From NCBI RefSeq assembly GCF_005080685.1, contig NZ_CP039371.1:5828001-5892000 (forward strand): a stretch of DNA of 64,000 nt, given 5' to 3'. A model generated the notes under the pieces. The model did not search any database and had not been told where the DNA came from. It worked only from the letters and a program-made list of their open reading frames with translations. The position numbers and the translations under genes were made by a program. Position 1 is the stretch's first letter. Each line of letters opens with the position of its first letter. Shown piece by piece: positions 58,924 through 64,000 of the stretch. Source of the stretch: Pseudomonas putida (lineage in GTDB: Bacteria > Pseudomonadota > Gammaproteobacteria > Pseudomonadales > Pseudomonadaceae).

Positions 58924-59178
58924 ATGAGCCAAAAAACGTTCGATAAATTCATTAGCAATGAAATCGAAGCGGCCACCAACCAGTTCAAGAAAAAGCCAGA
59001 GGGCGACCTGCATGACATTGCCAAAGGCCAGCTTGTGTTCCTGCAAAGCGTCCGCCGTGTGCTCGACGGCACCGCAACCTGGGAAGACCATGGGCTGCAT
59101 GATGCCGTCAACGATGTACTGCAGGAGCTGGGCGTGCTTAAAACGCACGAAACCTACGTGAAGATGATCTCCAAGTAG
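58924..59178 (+). CDS. Small uncharacterised cytoplasmic protein
   Basis: The product is 84 residues, rich in Lys, Asp and Glu, apparently all helical (FDKFISNEIEAATNQFKKK, GLHDAVNDVLQELGVLKTH), with no signal peptide or membrane segment. I do not recognise the family. The ATG at 58924 has GGGAG 9 bp upstream inside a hairpin. Confidence 0.75.
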   Translation: MSQKTFDKFISNEIEAATNQFKKKPEGDLHDIAKGQLVFLQSVRRVLDGTATWEDHGLHDAVNDVLQELGVLKTHETYVKMISK

Positions 59179-59195
59179 CACTCACTGCTTCCAGC

Positions 59196-59960
59196 TCATC
59201 CTTTCGACCGATCGATCGAGAACCCCGCCCAATCCTGGCTCACGGGCATCAACTCGAGGCTGTTGATGTTGATGTGTGCAGGCTGGTTGAGGATCCAGAA
59301 GATGGTCTCGGCGATGTCCTGCGGCTGGATCGGCTCGGCGCCAGCATAGGTGGCGTCGTACTTGGCTTGGTCACCGCCGAAGCGCACCAGCGAGAACTCG
59401 CTTTCGCACAGCCCCGGCTCGATGTTGCTCACCCGCACGCCAGTGCCGCGCAGGTCGCAGCGCAGGCTCAACGAGAACTGGCCGACGAAGGCCTTGGTGC
59501 CGCCGTACACATTGCTGCCCGGATACGGGTAGTTGCCCGCCACGGAACCTACGTTGAGGATCGACGCCCCACGGCCGTGGGCGATCAGGCGCGGCAGCAA
59601 CAGGCGGGTGGTGTAGATCAGGCCCTTGATGTTGGTGTCGACCATGGTTTCCCAGTCGTCGAGGCTGCAGTTCTGCGCAGCGTCAACGCCCAGCGCCAGG
59701 CCCGCGTTGTTGACCAGTGCCTGCAGCTTGTCGAAAGCCGGTGGCAGGCTGGCGATCGCCGCTTCCACGGCCTTGCGGTCGCGCACGTCGAGCACCAGGC
59801 CGTGCACTTCGGTCTTGCCCGACAGTTCTGCACAGAGGGCGTCCAGGCGCTCCTTGCGCCGGCCGGTGAGGACCAGCTTCCAGCCAGCATCGGCAAAACG
59901 CCGTGCAGTGGCCTCGCCAAACCCGGAAGTGGCACCAGTGATGAATACGGTGGACGTCAT
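59196..59960 (-). CDS. Short-chain dehydrogenase, YdfG type
   Basis: The product is 254 residues. The Rossmann motif is TGATSGFGEATARRF, followed by NNAGLALG, a catalytic Ser in LNVGSVAGNYPYPGSNVY and the YGGTK active site. The overall pattern is close to YdfG, which oxidises 3-hydroxy acids such as serine/allo-threonine and reduces malonic semialdehyde with NADP(H). GAGGAA precedes the ATG at 59960. Confidence 0.9.
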   Translation of the reverse strand: MTSTVFITGATSGFGEATARRFADAGWKLVLTGRRKERLDALCAELSGKTEVHGLVLDVRDRKAVEAAIASLPPAFDKLQALVNNAGLALGVDAAQNCSLDDWETMVDTNIKGLIYTTRLLLPRLIAHGRGASILNVGSVAGNYPYPGSNVYGGTKAFVGQFSLSLRCDLRGTGVRVSNIEPGLCESEFSLVRFGGDQAKYDATYAGAEPIQPQDIAETIFWILNQPAHININSLELMPVSQDWAGFSIDRSKG

Positions 59961-60112
59961 GCTGTGTTCCTCGCTTGTAGATAGGTCATCGGCAGGGGAT
60001 TGCAGCATGCCCGCCACAGGCGCGCGCAGCAAGCCGTAAAGGTGCTTGATCATTTTTTGTACATACCCGCCAAACCCTTGTAGCAGAGGGCCGCACGGCA
60101 ACTATGCGCATG

Positions 60113-60522
60113 TTATCCACAAGCCTTTCCCCACGGATTGGGGGCAACTTGACGGAGGGGCGGAACCCTTTCAGCCATCGAGGGTCCCGCAGGGCATTTC
60201 TCGATAATGGCTCAAGGCTTTCAAGGGTGCTGGCTGCAGCGGTCTGTCCAAGGCTTTTGCACAGAGTTATCCACAGGCAGGATAAGGCATTTTCGCGACC
60301 CTTCGCGCCCTTGAAACTTCAATGAAATCATCCACAAGGAACCGTTGATCAAAAAACGATCAATGCTCTGGGCGCCTTTGCCAATAAGGGATACAGCGAG
60401 ATGCCACCATGTTTTCCACAGGCGCTTCCACATTATCCGTGGAAAAGATCAGCCTGTGGAAACAATGGCTTGCGAGGGAAATGTGGGATGGCGGCAGAAG
60501 GTTATGCGACAAGTTGTCCACA
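60113..60522. other. Intergenic cluster of DnaA-box sequences
   Basis: Two exact TTATCCACA boxes (60113-60121, 60267-60275) and three with one mismatch (TCATCCACA 60328-60336, TTTTCCACA 60412-60420, TTGTCCACA 60514-60522) are all in the same orientation within 410 bp. Weaker TGTGGAAA and TTATCCGTG copies lie between 60433 and 60463. The stretch 59961-60576 has no gene. The dnaA/dnaN genes are absent, so this is not the standard oriC, but it could titrate or activate DnaA. Confidence 0.65.
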
Positions 60523-60550
60523 TTGGTCGTGCAGGGCTTTTTCGGGTCTT

Positions 60551-60570
60551 ATCGCCGGCAAGCCGGCGAC
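60551..60570. repeat. REP palindrome at the 3' end of livF
   Basis: ATCGCCGGCAAGCCGGCGAC is a near-perfect palindrome 6 bases beyond the livF stop on the minus strand, likely the end of the liv transcript. Confidence 0.75.
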
Positions 60571-60576
60571 AAGGCT

Positions 60577-61293
60577 TCAATGCCCGCCGAGGTATGCGTT
60601 ACGCACCTCTTCGTTGGCCAACAACTCCTGGCCCGTGCCGGTCATGCGTATCTGCCCGTTGACCATCACGTAAGCGCGGTCTGACAGCTTCAGCGCATGG
60701 TTGGCGTTCTGCTCCACGAGGAAGATGGTCATGCCGCTCTTGGCCAGTTCGCGCAGGGTGGCGAAGATCTGCTTGACCACGATCGGCGCCAACCCCAGCG
60801 AAGGCTCGTCCAGCAACAACAGCTTGGGCCGGCTCATCAGCGCCCGGGCGATGGCCAGCATCTGCTGCTCGCCGCCGGACATGGTCATGGCTCGCTGGTT
60901 ACGCCGCTCCTTGAGCCGCGGGAACAGCTCGTACATGCGCTGCATGTCCTCATCGGCATGCTTGTCGCCGATGGGGATGGTACCCATCATCAGGTTTTCC
61001 TCGACGGTCATGTCGGGGAATACCCGCCGCCCTTCCGGCGACTGGGCAATGCCATTGGAAGCGATGTAGTGCGACGATTTGCGGGTGATGTCGGTGCCGC
61101 GGTACAAGATGTGCCCGGACGCCGCCCGCGGCTGGCCGAAGATCGACATCAGCAGGGTCGACTTGCCGGCGCCATTGGCACCGATCAGGCTCACCGTCTC
61201 GCCCTCGCCAATGTGCATCGAGACCTTCTTCAGGGCCTGGATCGGCCCGTAGAACACGTCCAGCTCGCGTAGCTCGAGAATGGGTGCACTCAT
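60577..61293 (-). CDS. livF: Branched-chain amino acid ABC transporter ATPase LivF/BraG
   Basis: The product is 238 residues: Walker A GANGAGKST, signature MSGGEQQMLAIARAL and Walker B LLLLDEPSLGL. The start overlaps the livG stop (ATGA). It energises uptake of leucine, isoleucine and valine (and alanine in Pseudomonas). Last gene of the operon. Confidence 0.95.
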   Translation of the reverse strand: MSAPILELRELDVFYGPIQALKKVSMHIGEGETVSLIGANGAGKSTLLMSIFGQPRAASGHILYRGTDITRKSSHYIASNGIAQSPEGRRVFPDMTVEENLMMGTIPIGDKHADEDMQRMYELFPRLKERRNQRAMTMSGGEQQMLAIARALMSRPKLLLLDEPSLGLAPIVVKQIFATLRELAKSGMTIFLVEQNANHALKLSDRAYVMVNGQIRMTGTGQELLANEEVRNAYLGGH

Positions 61294-62165
61294 ACCAGCT
61301 CCTCTTCGTCGGCACCCAGGTAGGCGGCGATCACCGTCGGGTTGTGGCGGATGTCCTGTGGCGCGCCCTCGGCAATCACGTTGCCATGGTCGAGCACCAC
61401 GATATGGTCGGAAATACTCATGACCATGCCCATGTCGTGCTCGATCAGCACCACGGTGATGTCGTGCTCGTCGCGCAGCACACGGATCATGCGGCTCAGG
61501 GCCTCGGTTTCCTGGGGGTTGAGGCCGGCGGCGGGCTCGTCGAGGCAGATGATCTTCGGCCGCGTGCACATGGCTCGGGCGATCTCCAGACGGCGCTGCT
61601 GGCCGTAGGAAAGTTCGCCGGCCAGGCGGTTGGCGCAGTCGACCAGGTCGACCACCTCCAGCCAGTAGAAGGCATGGTCGAGGGCATCGCTTTCGGCCTT
61701 GCGGTAGGCCTTGGTGTTGAGCACACCGGCCAGCAGGTTGCGGTTGACCCACATGTGCTGGGCCACCAGCAGGTTTTCCACGACCGACATTTCCTTGAAC
61801 AGACGGATGTTCTGGAAGGTCCGCGCCAGCCCGGCGCGGTTGACCAGGTGGGTGCCGCCGAACATCTTGTAGTACACGCGCTTGGCGAAGCGCGCTGGCG
61901 AAACGAAGTCGGCCGCCTGGAAGCGTTCGCCGAGCAACTGGATGACGTTGGTCTGGCTGCCGCGCAGGTTCAGCTCGATACGCCCGCCACTGGCCTTGTA
62001 GAAACCGGTCAGGCAGTTGAAGACCGTGGTCTTGCCCGCGCCATTGGGGCCGATGAGGGCGAAGATCTGGTTGCGTCGTACCTTGAGGCTCACGTCGCTG
62101 AGCGCCTTGATGCCACCGAAGTGCATCATCAGGTTGTCGACCGAGAGAATGATGTCGTCGCTCAT
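61290..62165 (-). CDS. livG: Branched-chain amino acid ABC transporter ATPase LivG/BraF
   Basis: The product is 291 residues: Walker A GPNGAGKTT, signature LSYGQQRRLEIARAM, Walker B IICLDEPAAGLNP and H-loop LIEHDMGMV. It overlaps livM upstream and livF downstream by 4 bases each. It has the extended insert between Walker A and signature usual for LivG. Confidence 0.95.
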   Translation of the reverse strand: MSDDIILSVDNLMMHFGGIKALSDVSLKVRRNQIFALIGPNGAGKTTVFNCLTGFYKASGGRIELNLRGSQTNVIQLLGERFQAADFVSPARFAKRVYYKMFGGTHLVNRAGLARTFQNIRLFKEMSVVENLLVAQHMWVNRNLLAGVLNTKAYRKAESDALDHAFYWLEVVDLVDCANRLAGELSYGQQRRLEIARAMCTRPKIICLDEPAAGLNPQETEALSRMIRVLRDEHDITVVLIEHDMGMVMSISDHIVVLDHGNVIAEGAPQDIRHNPTVIAAYLGADEEELV

Positions 62166-63463
62166 GGCGCCACTCCTTTACGCGGAACCACACCGGTACG
62201 GCTGATGCGGATCAACCCTCGCGGTCGCCAGATCATCATCAGCACCATCAGCACGCCGAACAGCAGCACCCGGTATTCCGAGAAGCTGCGCAGCAGCTCC
62301 GGCGCCACGGTGAGCACGAAGGCGGCGATCACCACGCCCACCGTCGAGCCCATGCCCCCGAGCACGACGATGGCCAAGATCAGCGCCGACTCGAAGAAGG
62401 TGAACGACGACGGATTGACGAAGCCCTGGTAGGTGGCGAAGAACACCCCGGCAAGACCTGCGGTGGAGGCGCCGAGGGTGAATGCCGAGAGCTTGACCAG
62501 TACGTGGTTCAGGCCCATCGAGCGGCAGGCGATCTCGTCCTCGCGCAGCGCTTCCCAGGCGCGCCCGACCGGCATCCGGGTCAATCGATGCTTGATGTAC
62601 AGCACTGCCAGCACTACCAGGAACAGCACGGCGTAGATGAACAGGAATTTCAGGTTGGGGTTGTAGTCGATGCCGAAGAACTCATGGAACGGCACCCCGC
62701 CGTCCTTGGCCCGGCGGCCGAACTCCAGGCCCATGAAGGTTGGCGCAGGCGCCGGCATACCGTTCGGGCCACCGGTGAACGACAACCAGTTGTTGAGCAC
62801 CAGGCGGATGATTTCACCAAAGCCCAGGGTCACGATCGCCAGGTAGTCGCCATGCATGCGCAACACCGGGAAACCGAGGATGCACCCGGCCAGGGCCGCA
62901 GCGATGGCCGCCAGTGGCAGCACGCTCCAGAAACCCAGCCCGAGGTATTGGTAGCCCAGCGCCAGGCCATAGGCACCGATGGCGTAGAACGCCACGTAGC
63001 CCAGGTCGAGCAGCCCCGCCAGGCCGACCACGATGTTCAGGCCCAGGCCCAGCAACACGTAGATCAGGCCGAGGATGACCACGGTCAGCAGGTACTTGTT
63101 GGCGAAGATCGGGAACACGATGGCGATGACGATCAGCGCCGGGATGATATAGCGCAGCCGCGACTTGTAGCCCGGCGCCAGCACGTGCACACCGGAGCCG
63201 CCGCTGTCGAAGCCCTGCAGCATGCGCTGGCCGCTGGCGGTCTGCAGGAACAGGCTGAGCAGGAAGCGCCCGACCATCACCCCGCCGACCAACCAGGCCA
63301 CCCGCGCCGGTTGCGCGTTGAAGCTGTAGCCGTCGAGCACCACGCCGACGACCGGCCCGAACACGATGAGCGCCAGCAGGCCGGCGACGAGGGTCTCCAG
63401 CAGGCTGCGTTTGAGATCGAAACCCTTGGTTTCGGAAATGGAGGCAGTTTTGGCAATGGACAT
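62162..63463 (-). CDS. livM: Branched-chain amino acid ABC transporter permease LivM/BraE
   Basis: The product is 433 residues, with an N-terminal extension of three helices before the conserved permease core (GLAGLLDLGYVAFYAIGAYG). The conserved cytoplasmic loop GRAWEALREDEIACRSMG is present. The ATG at 63463 is 6-7 bp after AAGGTG; GTG 63469 overlaps the livH stop and is an alternative. Confidence 0.94.
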   Translation of the reverse strand: MSIAKTASISETKGFDLKRSLLETLVAGLLALIVFGPVVGVVLDGYSFNAQPARVAWLVGGVMVGRFLLSLFLQTASGQRMLQGFDSGGSGVHVLAPGYKSRLRYIIPALIVIAIVFPIFANKYLLTVVILGLIYVLLGLGLNIVVGLAGLLDLGYVAFYAIGAYGLALGYQYLGLGFWSVLPLAAIAAALAGCILGFPVLRMHGDYLAIVTLGFGEIIRLVLNNWLSFTGGPNGMPAPAPTFMGLEFGRRAKDGGVPFHEFFGIDYNPNLKFLFIYAVLFLVVLAVLYIKHRLTRMPVGRAWEALREDEIACRSMGLNHVLVKLSAFTLGASTAGLAGVFFATYQGFVNPSSFTFFESALILAIVVLGGMGSTVGVVIAAFVLTVAPELLRSFSEYRVLLFGVLMVLMMIWRPRGLIRISRTGVVPRKGVAP

Positions 63464-63465
63464 GT

Positions 63466-64000
63466 TCACACCTTAGCCACGAGCGGGCGACCCAACAGGC
63501 CTTGCGGGCGGAAGATAAGGATCGCCACCAGCAGCGAGAAACTGAACACATCCTTGTAGTCGGAGTTGATCAAGCCGGAGAACAACGACTCGGAGATGCC
63601 CAGGATGATGCCGCCGAGCATGGCCCCTGGCAGCGAGCCGATGCCGCCGAGCACCGCGGCAGTGAACGCCTTGATGCCGATGATGAAGCCCGCATAGAAG
63701 TCGAAGGTGCCGTAGTTCATGGTGATCAGCACGCCAGCCAGTGCGGCCATTACCGCGCCGATGACGAACACGTAGGAAATCACCCGGTCGGTGTTGATAC
63801 CGAGGATCGAGGCCATCTTGCGGTCTTGCTGGGTGGCGCGGCACATGCGGCCGAGCTTGGTGTACTTGATCACGTAGGTCAGCAGGCCCATGCCGACGAA
63901 GGCCGCCACCAGGATGAAGATCTTGGTGTAGGTCAATTGCACGAAGCCGGTGCCGACTTCGATGCGCATGGCGCCTTCGAGCAGGGTCGGCACGCCTTGC
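63466..64000 (-). CDS. livH: Branched-chain amino acid ABC transporter permease LivH/BraD (C-terminal part)
   Basis: About 178 residues are visible; the rest lies beyond the right edge. The region has the permease core (CRATQQDRKMASILGINTDR, then GGIGSLPGAMLGGIILG) and ends IFRPQGLLGRPLVAKV, typical of LivH. It precedes livM with overlap. The substrate-binding protein gene would be expected further to the right. Confidence 0.93.
   Translation of the reverse strand, partial: QGVPTLLEGAMRIEVGTGFVQLTYTKIFILVAAFVGMGLLTYVIKYTKLGRMCRATQQDRKMASILGINTDRVISYVFVIGAVMAALAGVLITMNYGTFDFYAGFIIGIKAFTAAVLGGIGSLPGAMLGGIILGISESLFSGLINSDYKDVFSFSLLVAILIFRPQGLLGRPLVAKV

Noticed and set aside
60113..60522. Chromosomal origin oriC
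   Set aside because: The dnaA-dnaN-rpmH neighbourhood is absent and no clear AT-rich unwinding region adjoins the boxes; the cluster is reported only as DnaA-box rich.

Overview
The window is a stretch of chromosome from a high-GC Pseudomonas, most probably of the P. putida group. The evidence is gene content and order (accB-accC; prmA-dusB-fis-purH-purD-retS; the cob cluster; oprC; urtABCDE; cbpA-cbpM; liv/bra), the many REP-type palindromes between genes (GCGGGCTTGCCCGC and relatives), and a sigma-54/AcoR-controlled acetoin operon. Most of it is ordinary core chromosome; accessory features are concentrated at about 1.8-2.6 kb, 19.7-21.7 kb and 43.9-46.8 kb.

Layout: the end of accB and all of accC (1-1.75 kb) are followed by a terminator, a (CTTGG)16 tract and a large structured inverted repeat (1.8-2.6 kb). 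The acetoin system follows: acoR faces acoXABC, with a palindromic upstream site and a perfect -24/-12 promoter between them (2.8-9.1 kb). Next come prmA, a DUF3426 protein, dusB-fis, purH, purD and the hybrid sensor kinase gene retS, which is broken by a one-base frameshift (9.3-19.1 kb). A MarC-type membrane protein is followed by a minus-strand run of three small genes that look like diverged copies of one another and have no function I recognise (19.7-21.7 kb). Divergent cobalamin operons (cobGHIJ minus, cobL-cbiD-cobK plus; 21.8-29.4 kb) lead to NfeD and SPFH proteins, then a copper-uptake cluster (two DUF2946 proteins, PCu(A)C, OprC, PepSY protein; 31-36 kb), a CycA-type permease and a complete urea ABC transporter (37.8-43.3 kb).

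From 43.9 to 46.8 kb lies a tandem array of about 17 units of roughly 100 bp, each made of a REP hairpin plus a second palindrome. One unit is split by an IS110-family insertion sequence. The junctions show the CT core typical of that family, and the non-coding left end folds into two stem-loops whose loop sequences match the target and the element ends, so it is a strong candidate for a bridge RNA. The array is followed by cbpM/cbpA, a YegD-type Hsp70, an AI-2E family transporter, a PsiF-like protein, an EamA transporter, a lipase, an OsmE-like lipoprotein, a ferritin-like protein and a frameshifted AsmA gene (46.8-56 kb). The last part holds a secreted protein with seven 15-residue repeats, a DesT-like regulator, an AGE-family isomerase, a small protein whose ribosome site lies in a hairpin, an SDR enzyme, a 0.4-kb intergenic stretch rich in DnaA-box sequences, and the livF-livG-livM-livH branched-chain amino acid transporter, cut off by the window end.

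Three genes (retS, the IS110 transposase, asmA) each appear broken by a single-base change in a short G or C run. That pattern should be checked against raw reads before any biological meaning is attached. No tRNA, rRNA or CRISPR array was seen.
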